Below are positions 27,931-37,275 of a DNA stretch of 64,000 bases, piece after piece (the first letter of the stretch is position 1; each line of letters opens with the position of its first letter). Below the pieces are notes generated by a model, which saw only the letters and a list, made by a program, of their open reading frames with translations, searched no databases and was not told the DNA's origin. The position numbers and the translations under genes were made by a program. Source of the stretch: Methylotenera sp. G11 (GTDB lineage: Bacteria; Pseudomonadota; Gammaproteobacteria; Burkholderiales; Methylophilaceae); NCBI RefSeq assembly GCF_000799735.1, contig NZ_JUHH01000001.1:1-64000 (forward strand). Direction: 5' to 3'.

Positions 27931-28489
27931 GCTCTTGAGTTCTCGCGCTGTTGTTTTTAGTTAGTTCAAGGGCCAGGGTGCCGTTTTCCAGTTTGGTTAA
28001 CTGTAAGTGCTGTGCGGCATCCAGCAGTATGTCGGCCGCCGTTATCTGCGGCACGATCGGCAATTCGCGCCCGCCGCGGTTGACCAGGGCAACCAGACTG
28101 ATGCTGGCAGGGCGTCCGTAATCGAATAGTTCGTTCATGGCCGCACGTGTGGTGCGTCCGGTGTAGAACACGTCGTCGATCAGGATGATATCCTTGTTCT
28201 CTACGTCGAATGGGATCTGGCTGGGGCGGTTCTCTGCTTTCAGGCCGCGCTGCGCATAGTCGTCACGGTAAAATGATACATCCAGTGTGCCATGTTCGAT
28301 TTCGTGCCGGCTGATGGTGTTTTCCAGCAAGGCCAGCAACCTGTGCATGAGCCATACGCCGCCGCTATGAATACCGACGAGCGCGGTATTTCTCTGCAAT
28401 AAGGGTTCCAGTTTCTGTGCGAGAACCTTTAACAGGTCTTCTGCATCGGGCAGCTGCGGGGAGGTCGGGTTGGAATGATTTTCTGTCAT
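27923..28489 (-). CDS. pyrR: PyrR bifunctional regulator/uracil phosphoribosyltransferase
   Basis: The 188-residue type I phosphoribosyltransferase has the PRPP loop [14 protein letters not shown] and an early GIHSGGVWL. In Bacillus PyrR binds pyr mRNA to cause attenuation and also makes UMP from uracil. In Gram-negative bacteria with a pyrR-pyrB-pyrC' order it is thought to regulate the pyr genes, but the mechanism is less clear. I saw no Bacillus-type PyrR binding loop in the 72 bp upstream. It is first of the three coupled pyr genes and follows ruvX on the same strand. Confidence 0.94.
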   Translation of the reverse strand: MTENHSNPTSPQLPDAEDLLKVLAQKLEPLLQRNTALVGIHSGGVWLMHRLLALLENTISRHEIEHGTLDVSFYRDDYAQRGLKAENRPSQIPFDVENKDIILIDDVFYTGRTTRAAMNELFDYGRPASISLVALVNRGGRELPIVPQITAADILLDAAQHLQLTKLENGTLALELTKNNSARTQEHE

Positions 28490-28561
28490 GCCGTTATTTT
28501 ACTGAATATTTATCGTTGCTAGTAAATCTTCTTGTCGGCATGGTGCAAAAAACCTCTTAAA

Positions 28562-29026
28562 TCATTGTGATAGGCCATCAAAATAACTGCGCAGAATGGT
28601 CTGCGCGGCAACCTGGTCCAGCATGGCTTTCTGCGCACGGCCTTTGATGCCGGTTTCATTCAGCAGCTGGCTGGCTTCTGCTGAGCTGTAGCGTTCATCG
28701 ACCAGGGCTACAGGCAGGTTGAAGCGGCCATTGAGGCGGCGTGCGAATTTTTTGCAGAGCTGGGTCATATCGGTTTCGCTGCCGTCCAGGCTTAATGGCA
28801 ACCCCACTACCAGCAGCGTCGGCTGCCATTCGTTCACTAGCTGGGTGATCGCGGTAAAGCGCACCGCATTGCTTTCGCTGTCTATAGTGGCAAGCGGATT
28901 TGCGCTATGAATCAAATGCTCTCCTACCGCAACGCCGATGCGCCTTTCACCGAAGTCAAAGGCTAGCACCGTGCCCGACTGCACCTTGCTTTTGTCGTAA
29001 ACATTTTCATTGTCAATGAGCTGCAT
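28562..29026 (-). CDS. ruvX: Putative pre-16S rRNA nuclease/Holliday junction resolvase-like RuvX (YqgF)
   Basis: The 154-residue RNase H-fold protein has the N-terminal VLAFDFGERRIGVAVGE, carrying the first catalytic Asp, VVGLPLSLDGSET in the middle, and VDERYSSAEASQLL near the C-terminus. YqgF proteins take part in processing the 5' end of 16S rRNA. It lies 18 bp downstream of yqgE; yqgE-yqgF is a strongly conserved pair. The pyr genes follow in the same direction. Confidence 0.95.
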   Translation of the reverse strand: MQLIDNENVYDKSKVQSGTVLAFDFGERRIGVAVGEHLIHSANPLATIDSESNAVRFTAITQLVNEWQPTLLVVGLPLSLDGSETDMTQLCKKFARRLNGRFNLPVALVDERYSSAEASQLLNETGIKGRAQKAMLDQVAAQTILRSYFDGLSQ

Positions 29027-29044
29027 AGAGTGGCGGTTTTGGCG

Positions 29045-29626
29045 TCAGGCGTGTCCTGCCACGTCTGACAGCATGGATGCATCAAAGCCGAGCAGCGCCA
29101 TCGCGGCTTTCAGCTGTTCTTCATGCGGTGTGTCAAACAGCACTTTGTTCAGTGTTTCCTGATCCTCTGGTTTGACGGACAGCCAGGCATTCTGGGAAAT
29201 TTCCTGTTCCAGCTGGCCAGCCGTCCAGCCGGCATAGCCAAGTGAAAGCAGCAGTTTTTCAGGGGCATTGCCGCCGGCCACGGCATCCAGGATGTCTTTT
29301 GAGGTTGTCAGTGCGGTATTGCCCGATATGGTGATGGAGCTATCCCAGGCGCCGGGCGGCTGATGCAGCACAAAACCGCGTTCTGGCTGTACCGGTCCGC
29401 CATAAAGTACAGGTTTGGCCGCCAGTGCCTGATCCTCCAGCTTGAGATTGATCTTTTCGAACAAAGTCCCGTAGGTCATTTCGGTAGGCTGGTTGATTAC
29501 AATACCCATCGCACCATCCTGGTTGTGTGTGCAGATGAAGGTGACCGACTTTGCAAAGTAAGGGTCGGTCAGGTTGGGCATTGCAATTAAAAAGTGCCCG
29601 GTGAAGTTGGTGTTTTCTAGTGTCAT
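29045..29626 (-). CDS. yqgE: YqgE/AlgH-family protein
   Basis: The 193-residue protein has the family start GHFLIAMPNLTDPYFAKSVT, ICTHNQDGAMGIVINQPTE, VLYGGPVQPERGFVLH and LGYAGWTAGQLEQEI. The fold is known, but the function is not established despite the AlgH name (alginate regulation in Pseudomonas). It is only 5 bp downstream of ribBA and 18 bp upstream of ruvX, inside a long minus-strand gene series. Confidence 0.96.
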   Translation of the reverse strand: MTLENTNFTGHFLIAMPNLTDPYFAKSVTFICTHNQDGAMGIVINQPTEMTYGTLFEKINLKLEDQALAAKPVLYGGPVQPERGFVLHQPPGAWDSSITISGNTALTTSKDILDAVAGGNAPEKLLLSLGYAGWTAGQLEQEISQNAWLSVKPEDQETLNKVLFDTPHEEQLKAAMALLGFDASMLSDVAGHA

Positions 29627-29631
29627 AACGT

Positions 29632-30735
29632 TTAAGCTGCGGAGCCTGCTTCCAGGTATCCGGTCACCTCCAGGCCAAAGCCCGCCATGCTTGGCATTTT
29701 GCGTGGGCTGGCCATCAGTTTCATTTTTCTTACGCCGCAGTCCAGCAGTATCTGCGAGCCGATGCCGTAGGTTCTGAGTTCCTGGTTGACGCGTATCGGC
29801 TCATCTGCGCCCTGGATGCGCTCGATGATGTCCTGGCCGGTCTCCTGCTGGCGCAGCAGCACCATGACGCCGACATCTGCCTTGGCGATCACTTCCATGG
29901 CCTGCAGTGTGTTCCAGCTATGCGAGCGATTGGTGCTGTCCAGTAAATCGAATACTGAAAGCGGTTCGTGTACGCGAACCAGCACCTCTTTATCCGGAGC
30001 AGGGGTGCCTTTGATGAGTACCAGATGCGTCTCTTTGCCGATTTTGTCGGTGTAGGCGATCAGCTTCATTTCACCGTAAGGTGTTTCTATCATGCGCTCG
30101 GCGCTGCGTTCGATAAAACTCTCGGTTTCGGCACGGTAGTGGATCAGGTCTGCAATCGTGCCGATCTTGAGCTGGTGTTCTGCTGCGAACAGCATCAGAT
30201 CGGGCAGGCGTGCCATGCTGCCATCGTCTTTTAATATTTCGCAGATGACGCTTGCGGGTTCCAGGCCTGCCAGCGCAGCCAGGTCACAGCCTGCTTCGGT
30301 ATGTCCGGCGCGTACCAGTACGCCGCCATCCATGGCGGTGAGCGGGAAAACATGCCCGGGGCTGACGATGTCCTGCGGCTTGGCGTTTTTTGCTACCGCT
30401 GCATGCACGGTACGTGCGCGGTCGGAAGCCGAGATTCCGGTAGTGACGCCTTCGGCGGCTTCAATTGAAACGGTAAAGTTGGTGCCCATGCGTGCGCCAT
30501 TTTTCTGTACCATTTTTGTCAGGTTCAGCTGGTTGCAGCGTGCTTCGGTCAGCGTCAGGCAAATCAGGCCGCGACCGAATCTGGCCATGAAATTGATATG
30601 TTCCGGCGTAGTGAATTCGGCGGCTAAGACCAGGTCACCTTCGTTTTCACGGTGCTCGTCATCCACCAGGACGACCATGCGCCCGGATTTGATTTCTTCA
30701 ATGATTTCCCTGGCAGGGCTGATCTGGTTGCTCAT
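29632..30735 (-). CDS. ribB: 3,4-dihydroxy-2-butanone-4-phosphate synthase with degenerate GTP cyclohydrolase II domain (RibBA-like)
   Basis: The N-terminal domain (about 1-205) makes the four-carbon precursor of riboflavin from ribulose 5-phosphate. Its key blocks VDDEHRENEGDLVLAAE, FGRGLICL and RAGHTEAGCDLA are intact. The C-terminal domain (about 211-367) aligns with GTP cyclohydrolase II, but the zinc/catalytic segment, normally with three cysteines in GDxxxSxRCDC, reads VFDLLDSTNRSHSWNTLQ (residues 261-278) and has none. The second activity is therefore probably lost. The start is the ATG at 30735, with AAGGGCAAC upstream; the ATG 23 codons earlier overlaps ribE. It lies 14 bp after ribE. 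Confidence 0.93.
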   Translation of the reverse strand: MSNQISPAREIIEEIKSGRMVVLVDDEHRENEGDLVLAAEFTTPEHINFMARFGRGLICLTLTEARCNQLNLTKMVQKNGARMGTNFTVSIEAAEGVTTGISASDRARTVHAAVAKNAKPQDIVSPGHVFPLTAMDGGVLVRAGHTEAGCDLAALAGLEPASVICEILKDDGSMARLPDLMLFAAEHQLKIGTIADLIHYRAETESFIERSAERMIETPYGEMKLIAYTDKIGKETHLVLIKGTPAPDKEVLVRVHEPLSVFDLLDSTNRSHSWNTLQAMEVIAKADVGVMVLLRQQETGQDIIERIQGADEPIRVNQELRTYGIGSQILLDCGVRKMKLMASPRKMPSMAGFGLEVTGYLEAGSAA

Positions 30736-30749
30736 GTTGCTGTTGCCCT

Positions 30750-31382
30750 TTATTGTTGTGGTTGACCTGTATTCCCGGCTTGCTGCGGGGTTTCGTTTTC
30801 CCACAGTGTCATGCGCTCTACATAGCGTGCAATCTGGTCGACCTCAAGGTTGACTTGATGGCCGCTCGCCAGTGATTTCAGCGTTGTATTATCGAGTGTA
30901 TGCGGAATCAGGTTGATGCTGAATATGTCGTTGGCAATGCTGTTTACGGTGAGGCTTACACCGTTGATGCAGATTGAACCTTTGACCGAAATGTATTTTG
31001 AAATGGCATGCGGCGCGCGGATATTAAGGCGCCAGCAGTCGCCGAGCGGCTCAAAGCTGACCACCTGGCCTACGCCGTCAACGTGGCCGCTGACCAGGTG
31101 ACCGCCAAGCCGGTCGCTCAGGCGCAGCGCCTTTTCCAGGTTCACCGGGTGTGGCTTGTCGAGCCCGACGGTCACCGATAGTGTTTCCCGGGACACGTGG
31201 GCATCGAACTGGCCGGGCGCCAGTTTGATGACAGTCAGGCATACGCCGTTAACGGCAATGCTGTCGCCTAACTGGACATCTTCCATGTCAAGCTGATGGG
31301 TTGCAATAGCAAGCTGTATATCTGTACCGACCGGGGTAGCTTGCGTAATCGCGCCGACGGATTGAATGATTCCTGTAAACAT
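30750..31382 (-). CDS. ribE: Riboflavin synthase alpha chain
   Basis: The enzyme dismutates two lumazine molecules to form riboflavin. The 210 residues have two tandem lumazine-binding domains: the first begins MFTGIIQSVGAI and contains DSIAVNGVCLTV; the second has VSGHVDGVGQV and GSICINGVSLTVN. ribBA follows after 14 bp. Only 59 bp separate it from the divergent lolC, which leaves no room for an FMN riboswitch, and none was seen. Confidence 0.97.
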   Translation of the reverse strand: MFTGIIQSVGAITQATPVGTDIQLAIATHQLDMEDVQLGDSIAVNGVCLTVIKLAPGQFDAHVSRETLSVTVGLDKPHPVNLEKALRLSDRLGGHLVSGHVDGVGQVVSFEPLGDCWRLNIRAPHAISKYISVKGSICINGVSLTVNSIANDIFSINLIPHTLDNTTLKSLASGHQVNLEVDQIARYVERMTLWENETPQQAGNTGQPQQ

Positions 31383-31441
31383 GGATGGAATTTTAACAGA
31401 TAACGCTGGATAACAATTAGAAGCCTGCTAAAATCAGTGAT

Positions 31442-32710
31442 ATGAAATCACTACCCTATGAGTTATTTGTCGGCTGGCGTTATACGCGGGCCAAACGTAA
31501 AAATCACTTTATTTCCTTTATTTCCCTTACCAGCATGATAGGCATTGCGCTTGGCGTGGCTGCGCTGATCGTCGTGCTGTCGGTGATGAACGGTTTCCAG
31601 AAAGAGCTGCGTACGCGCATTCTGGGGGTGGCCTCTCACCTGGAGATCACCGGAACCAATAATCAGCTTGCCGACTGGCCGCGTATCAGTGCGTTTGCCG
31701 ACAAGGCTCCGCATGTGCTGGCAAGCGCGCCTTATATTACGGCGCAGGGTATGCTGAGTTATGATCAGGGCGTGCAGGGCGCCATCATCCGTGGTGTTGT
31801 GCCGGATGCTGAAGATAAAGTTGCAGATCTGGGTCGCCATATGAAAGCGGGCAAGCTGAGTGATTTGCGCCCCGGTGAGTTCGGCATTATCTTAGGCGCA
31901 GACCTGGCGTTTGCCCTGGGGGCGCAGATTGGTGACAAGGTGTTAGTGATGGCGCCGAAAGGGCAGTTCACGCCGACAGGCGTGGTGCCGCGCCTTAAGC
32001 AGTTTACGCTGGTCGGCCTGTTCCAGATCGGCATGTATGAATATGATGCAGGCCTGGCGCTGGTGCATATCGACGATGCCGCCAAGCTGTACCGTATGGG
32101 CAGTTATGTATCCGGTGTGCGCCTGAAACTGAATGATCTATTTGATGCGCCTGCGATTTCAGCTTCGATGAGTGAGCAGCTGAACCGGCAGGGCAACCCG
32201 GACGGCAATTATTATGTGACGGACTGGACGCAGCAGCATGCCAATTTTTTTCGCGCAGTGCAGATGGAAAAGCGCGTGATGTTTATCATCCTGACGCTGA
32301 TTGTTGCAGTAGCTGCTTTCAATATCGTATCCACGCTGGTGATGGCGGTGACCGACAAGCGCGCTGATATTGCGATCATGCGTACCTTCGGCGCCAGCCC
32401 GGCCAGTATCATGAAGATATTTATTGTGCAGGGCGCCATGATCGGGGTCATCGGTACGGTGCTGGGAGCCGTTTTCGGCATACTGGTTGCGCTCAACATA
32501 GAAACCATCGTGCCTTTTATCGAGAATCTGTTCAACGTGCAGTTCCTGGCAAAAGATGTGTATTACATCAGCGACCTGCCTTCCGACCTTGTGTGGTCGG
32601 ATGTGTCTACGATCGTTGTCGTATCTTTCATGTTGAGCTTGCTGGCTACGCTCTACCCAAGCTACAAAGCAAGCAGAATCAATCCGGCAGAGGCATTGCG
32701 TTATGAGTAG
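31442..32710 (+). CDS. lolC: Lipoprotein-releasing ABC transporter permease (LolC/E, possibly LolF type)
   Basis: This inner-membrane subunit extracts outer-membrane lipoproteins and hands them to LolA. The 422 residues have an N-terminal [22 protein letters not shown] followed by a first membrane helix, a large periplasmic domain, and three C-terminal helices (about 265-300, 320-350, 375-410) of the FtsX fold. The segment [20 protein letters not shown] resembles the LolC 'Hook' that binds LolA. Only one permease gene lies beside lolD, so it may work as a homodimer like LolF of other proteobacteria. The stop overlaps the lolD start by 8 bp. Confidence 0.94.
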   Translation: MKSLPYELFVGWRYTRAKRKNHFISFISLTSMIGIALGVAALIVVLSVMNGFQKELRTRILGVASHLEITGTNNQLADWPRISAFADKAPHVLASAPYITAQGMLSYDQGVQGAIIRGVVPDAEDKVADLGRHMKAGKLSDLRPGEFGIILGADLAFALGAQIGDKVLVMAPKGQFTPTGVVPRLKQFTLVGLFQIGMYEYDAGLALVHIDDAAKLYRMGSYVSGVRLKLNDLFDAPAISASMSEQLNRQGNPDGNYYVTDWTQQHANFFRAVQMEKRVMFIILTLIVAVAAFNIVSTLVMAVTDKRADIAIMRTFGASPASIMKIFIVQGAMIGVIGTVLGAVFGILVALNIETIVPFIENLFNVQFLAKDVYYISDLPSDLVWSDVSTIVVVSFMLSLLATLYPSYKASRINPAEALRYE

Positions 32711-33389
32711 TTCAGTTCCCCAATCTATTATTTCCTGTGTCGATCTGCATAAAACCTATCAGGGGCTGGACGTTGCCGTGCTGAATGGCATTGATCTGGC
32801 AGTCAAGGCGGGTGAGCAGGTGGCCATTGTCGGTGCCTCGGGTTCCGGCAAAAGTACATTGCTGCATCTGCTGGGAGGGTTGGATATCCCCAGCCGCGGC
32901 GACGTACATATACTTGGCAGCCATCTCGCGCAGCTATCCGAAACGCAGAAAGGGCAGTTACGCAATCAGGCTTTGGGTTTTGTTTACCAGTTCCATCACC
33001 TGCTGCCTGAATTCACTGCGCTGGAGAATGTCGCCATGCCGCTGTTTATTCGCCGCATGGCACGCGAGCAGGCGCTTGCACAGGCGAGTGAAATGCTTGC
33101 CAAAGTAGGGTTGGCGCATAGGCTGGAGCATATGCCGGGTGAGCTTTCCGGCGGTGAGCGCCAGCGCGCGGCGCTGGCGAGGGCGATGGTGACGCAGCCG
33201 CAATGCATACTGGCCGATGAGCCTACCGGCAATCTGGATCGGCATACTGCACATGCCGTATTTGATTTGCTGCTGGAAATGAACAGCACGCGGAAGGTAA
33301 GCTTGATCGTGGTGACGCATGACACAGAGCTGGCTTCAAAAATGCAGCGTCAGTACAAGCTGGTTGACGGCAGGTTGCTGCCGATCTGA
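32703..33389 (+). CDS. lolD: Lipoprotein-releasing ABC transporter ATPase LolD
   Basis: The 228-residue ABC ATPase has Walker [19 protein letters not shown], signature [15 protein letters not shown] and Walker [24 protein letters not shown] is the Q-loop region typical of LolD. It powers lipoprotein release at the inner membrane with the overlapping permease gene upstream. Codon positions around 32703-32710 (ATGAGTAG) show translational coupling. comEC begins 4 bp after its stop. Confidence 0.97.
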   Translation: MSSSVPQSIISCVDLHKTYQGLDVAVLNGIDLAVKAGEQVAIVGASGSGKSTLLHLLGGLDIPSRGDVHILGSHLAQLSETQKGQLRNQALGFVYQFHHLLPEFTALENVAMPLFIRRMAREQALAQASEMLAKVGLAHRLEHMPGELSGGERQRAALARAMVTQPQCILADEPTGNLDRHTAHAVFDLLLEMNSTRKVSLIVVTHDTELASKMQRQYKLVDGRLLPI

Positions 33390-33393
33390 GTCA

Positions 33394-35799
33394 ATGGTTT
33401 TTCCGGCACTGATTTTTGTTTTCGGTGCTTTCTGCCTGCAGCAGCTGCCTGTGTTGCCGGATCCCCTGTGGGTGTTGGTGTTTGTTCCGCTGTTATTGAT
33501 TTGCATCGGTGCTGCGCGTGTTAATCAATACGCCTCTTCTTCACTGAATCGTCCCGCGCTCGTACTGCTCAGTTTCTTTCTTGGTTTTTTCTGGGCGGCT
33601 GCAATGGCCGCATTCCGTCTTGGCGATGCATTGCCTGCGGCCTGGGAAAACAAACCGATACAGATTGTTGGCGTGGTGGCAAGTGTTTCCGAACTGCATG
33701 AACGGGGTGAACGTTTCCGCTTCGATGTGGAAGAGGTTCTGACAGAGGCAGCCGTCGTTCCCAGGCATATTTCCCTCAGCTATTACCAGCCGCGGGTTGC
33801 GGGCGATATTTCTACCTACCAGGGCAAAAATGCCGCAAAGTTCCGGGCGGGTGAGCGCTGGCAGTTTATCGTGCGTTTGAAGCGCCCGCATGGGGTGCAG
33901 AATCCATATGGGTTTGATTTTGAAGCCTGGGCCTTATCCGAGAATATTCGTGCCACCGGCAGTATCAAGGCCAAGGCAGGCAATAAAAAGCTGCAGGATT
34001 TTGTCTGGCGCCCCGGCTACATGGTTGAGCATGTACGTGAAATGGTCCGGCAGCGCATCACTCGCGTGCTTGCAGGAAAGCCATATAGCGGAATTGAACA
34101 GGCGCTGGTGATGGGCGATGATAGTGCAATCGACGCCAATGACTGGCAGTTGTTCCTGCGTACGGGCACCAGTCATCTGATGAGCATTTCCGGCCTGCAT
34201 ATCACGATGCTGTCCGGGCTGGTATTTGCATTGGTCAGTTTTGTATGGCGGCGCGTGCCTGCATTGACGATGCGTTTGCCTGCGCGCAAAGCTGCGGTGG
34301 CTGCCGGCATGCTGGCAGCGCTGGTCTATGCATTGGTTGCCGGTTTTTCCGTACCTACGCAGCGCACTTTATACATGCTGGTGATATTGGGCCTTGCTTT
34401 GTGGTCGGGGCGGCAACTGGTGATTGCCCAGGTGCTTGCGCTGGCGCTGGTGGTGGTTGTGTTGATTGACCCGTTTGCCGTGATTTCCCCGGGTTTCTGG
34501 CTGTCGTTCGGTGCCGTGGCAATGCTGGGTTACGCACTCGGTGCGCGCATCGGCCAGCTTCATTGGTTAAGAATCTGGCTGCATACGCAGTGGGCGGTGA
34601 CTATAGGCATGGTGCCGCTGCTGCTGATCATGTTTAACCAGGTTTCAATCGTTTCACCGCTGGCCAATGCGATTGCAATTCCGTTAATCAGTTTTGTTGT
34701 GACGCCGCTGGCATTGCTTGGCAGTTTTTTGCCTTTGGATATTGCATTGATGCTTTCGTATCAGGTGCTTGATTTCTGCATGCATCTGCTGGAGTGGTTT
34801 AACCGGCTGCCTGTTGCGGTATGGCAGCAGCAGGCTCCGCCGCTATGGACATTGCTGCCGGCGGTAATCGGTGTGTTATGGCTGCTGCTGCCGCGCGGAG
34901 TACCTGTGCGCTGGCTTGGATTGTTTGGTTTTCTGCCGATGCTGCTGATTGCGCCGCCGCGGCCGGATGCAGGCGATATGAAAGTGACGGTGCTGGATGT
35001 AGGGCAGGGCCTGAGCGTGGTTGTGCAGACGGCAGCGCATACTCTGCTGTATGACGCGGGCGGTAAATTCAGTGAGCAGGCTGATGCCGGTAGCCGTATC
35101 GTATTGCCTTATTTGCGGGCTGCGGGCGTCAGCAAACTGGATGGTTTTGTTGTGAGCCATAACGATACTGACCATAGCGGCGGCATGCCGGCGATATTGG
35201 CGCAAATGCCTGTGGCCTGGCTGCTCAGTTCCTTGCCAGGCTCCGCAGCATTGCATTCTGATGTTCACCATATAAGATGTTTTGCAGGACAGCGGTGGCG
35301 TTGGGATAAAGTCGATTTCCAGGTGCTGCATCCGCAGTCGGGCAGTGATGCGGATACCCTGACGGACAATGACCGCAGCTGTGTCGTCAAAATCACCAGT
35401 GCATCAGGCAGCGTGCTGCTTACTGGAGATATAGAAAAACAGGTTGAGTCGGCTCTGGTCGGACAGCAGTGGCCGTCCTCAGGGCACGTGTCTTTGAAAA
35501 GTGACGTCATGATTGCGCCGCACCACGGCAGCAAGACCTCATCCAGTAAGGAATTTATTGCGGCTGTGCAGCCTGGTCTGACGATATTTACAGTCGGATA
35601 TTTGAATCGGTTCCGGCACCCCAGACCGGAAGTCGTAAAGCGTTACCAGGATGCGCAAAGCCGCATCCTGCGCTCGGATTATGACGGGGCGGTCACGCTG
35701 GATTTTGTTGCCGGCGATCCTTCCCGTGATTCCGGGGTTACGGTAAAAGCTGCTGGCTGGCGTAAACAGGGCAGGCGTTACTGGCATGATGTTTATTAG
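33394..35799 (+). CDS. comEC: ComEC/Rec2 DNA internalisation channel
   Basis: This is the inner-membrane channel through which single-stranded DNA enters in natural transformation. The 801 residues have an N-terminal membrane and soluble region (about 1-220), a Competence domain with many helices (about 220-500, opening with GTSHLMSISGLHITMLSG), and a C-terminal metallo-beta-lactamase-like domain with LDVGQGLSVVV and SHNDTDHSGGMP. I chose the ATG at 33394, where a hydrophobic segment MVFPALIFVFGAF begins; an earlier in-frame ATG would overlap lolD by 71 bases. No clear ribosome-binding site is seen, so coupling to lolD is likely. Type IV pilus motors occur elsewhere in the window. Confidence 0.95.
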   Translation: MVFPALIFVFGAFCLQQLPVLPDPLWVLVFVPLLLICIGAARVNQYASSSLNRPALVLLSFFLGFFWAAAMAAFRLGDALPAAWENKPIQIVGVVASVSELHERGERFRFDVEEVLTEAAVVPRHISLSYYQPRVAGDISTYQGKNAAKFRAGERWQFIVRLKRPHGVQNPYGFDFEAWALSENIRATGSIKAKAGNKKLQDFVWRPGYMVEHVREMVRQRITRVLAGKPYSGIEQALVMGDDSAIDANDWQLFLRTGTSHLMSISGLHITMLSGLVFALVSFVWRRVPALTMRLPARKAAVAAGMLAALVYALVAGFSVPTQRTLYMLVILGLALWSGRQLVIAQVLALALVVVVLIDPFAVISPGFWLSFGAVAMLGYALGARIGQLHWLRIWLHTQWAVTIGMVPLLLIMFNQVSIVSPLANAIAIPLISFVVTPLALLGSFLPLDIALMLSYQVLDFCMHLLEWFNRLPVAVWQQQAPPLWTLLPAVIGVLWLLLPRGVPVRWLGLFGFLPMLLIAPPRPDAGDMKVTVLDVGQGLSVVVQTAAHTLLYDAGGKFSEQADAGSRIVLPYLRAAGVSKLDGFVVSHNDTDHSGGMPAILAQMPVAWLLSSLPGSAALHSDVHHIRCFAGQRWRWDKVDFQVLHPQSGSDADTLTDNDRSCVVKITSASGSVLLTGDIEKQVESALVGQQWPSSGHVSLKSDVMIAPHHGSKTSSSKEFIAAVQPGLTIFTVGYLNRFRHPRPEVVKRYQDAQSRILRSDYDGAVTLDFVAGDPSRDSGVTVKAAGWRKQGRRYWHDVY

Positions 35800-36084
35800 C
35801 GTACGGCAGGTGCTGCGACTGATGCTGAATGCAAAGGGATTGCAGCGGGAGCTTGCCGAAAAGCGGGCGACAGGCTAAAGTATCGCACGGATTAAATTTA
35901 GGAAATGCAGAACCAGCGCTTGCGCAGGCAAGTGGATGTGCCGGCCGGTAATCGTAATCTCGCTGTATCACATATATAGCGTCCAGGCTTTTGTGATTTG
36001 TACGGCTTGCGTTCTACGTCGCTTGGTGGCTTGGTTCTGTAATTTAGCGTTTTTATTTGGATATTGAATTTAGGGAGTTCCACT

Positions 36085-36687
36085 GTGTGGCAAATTATTT
36101 TAGCAGCCGGTTGGCCTATCTGGCCGCTTATCATCGCATCAGTTGTTGCTGTGGCCATTATAGGCGAGCGGCTTTTTGCGTTGCGTGAAGGCATTATCGC
36201 TCCAAAAAACCTGCTGCCGGAAGTGCAGAAATGGCTTGCCGCAGGCGGCATTAACCGGGATATGATTGAGCGTTTGGAGCAGAACTCCCAGCTAGGCCGC
36301 GTTTTTGCAACTGCGCTGGCAACAGCGAAACAGTCGCGCGATATCACTAAAGAGTCTATTGAAGAAACAGCGCGTGCAGTAGCACATGACCTGGAAAAAT
36401 ATCTTGCGACATTGGGTACGATTGCTACAGTGGCGCCATTGCTCGGTTTGCTGGGTACCGTTATCGGTATGGTGGAACTGTTCGGCGCCTTTACGACTAC
36501 CGGGCATGATGTGGCGCAATTTGCGCGCGGTATTTCAGTCGCACTTTACAACACGGCGGCAGGTATCGTGGTTGCAGTGCCGGCGATGATCGCTTATCGT
36601 TATTTCCGTACCAAAGTAGATGCCATCCTGATCGACATGGAACAGCAGGCAATCAAGCTGGTTGAAATCCTTCACGGCGAGCGTTAA
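36085..36687 (+). CDS. exbB: MotA/TolQ/ExbB-family proton channel subunit
   Basis: The 200-residue inner-membrane protein has three helices: one N-terminal (WPIWPLIIASVVAVAIIGER region) and two later ones separated from it by a cytoplasmic loop; GTIATVAPLLGLLGTVIGM is the family signature. With ExbD it forms a proton-driven stator that energises envelope partners. The GTG at 36085 is preferred, with AGGGAG 7 bases upstream; a TTG 7 codons earlier has no ribosome-binding site. It sits between comEC and msbA with exbD, a recurring betaproteobacterial arrangement; no tonB or tolA is adjacent, so the partner is unknown. Confidence 0.93.
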   Translation: MWQIILAAGWPIWPLIIASVVAVAIIGERLFALREGIIAPKNLLPEVQKWLAAGGINRDMIERLEQNSQLGRVFATALATAKQSRDITKESIEETARAVAHDLEKYLATLGTIATVAPLLGLLGTVIGMVELFGAFTTTGHDVAQFARGISVALYNTAAGIVVAVPAMIAYRYFRTKVDAILIDMEQQAIKLVEILHGER

Positions 36688-36783
36688 TCCTGGCGTTTGA
36701 ATAAATTAACGCTGGTTTGTAGAATACTTGAATTTGCAGATTGCAGGGGCGGGCGGTTTGGCCCTTGCCAGAAGGAATAACAA

Positions 36784-37209
36784 ATGAATTTTCAACGTGG
36801 AAAAAGACACGAAGAGCTTGAAATCAACTTCATTCCGTTGATTGATGTATTGCTGGTGATCATTATTTTCCTGATTATCAGTGCGACATTTTCGCGTACC
36901 AATGAGTTGCAGATCAATTTGCCGACTGCGGAAGCAAACGCGCCGCAGGATAAACCATTGATGATCGAGGTGGCGGTGGACGCCACCGGGAAATACCTGG
37001 TCAATGGCAAGTCCCTGGCTGATAGTTCAGTGACCGGCATCAGCGCTGCGCTGCAGGCCGCAGCCAATGGCGGCGGCAAAGAGCCTACGATCGTGATCAA
37101 TGCCGATGCCAACAGCACGCACCAGTCCGTGGTGAATGTGATGGAAGCATCGCGTGTGGCAGGCTACACACATATTACATTCGCTACACAAGTACAGTCA
37201 GGGCATTAA
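36784..37209 (+). CDS. exbD: ExbD/TolR-family biopolymer transport protein
   Basis: The 141-residue protein has a short cytoplasmic N-terminus, one transmembrane helix with the functional Asp in INFIPLIDVLLVIIIFLI (Asp21), and a periplasmic domain ending SRVAGYTHITFATQ. It pairs with the upstream ExbB, 96 bp away. The genes after it, msbA and lpxK, act on lipid A, so the stator may be expressed along with envelope-building genes; a direct link is not shown. Confidence 0.95.
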   Translation: MNFQRGKRHEELEINFIPLIDVLLVIIIFLIISATFSRTNELQINLPTAEANAPQDKPLMIEVAVDATGKYLVNGKSLADSSVTGISAALQAAANGGGKEPTIVINADANSTHQSVVNVMEASRVAGYTHITFATQVQSGH

Positions 37210-37275
37210 GCTTCAGGCTTCATGTCGCACCAGTTTCCATTAATCGCAGTTTTATATAGTCAATCGACGTAACGC

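Noticed and set aside
31383-31441. FMN riboswitch upstream of ribE
   Set aside because: The divergent gap is only 59 bp and lacks the conserved RFN elements.
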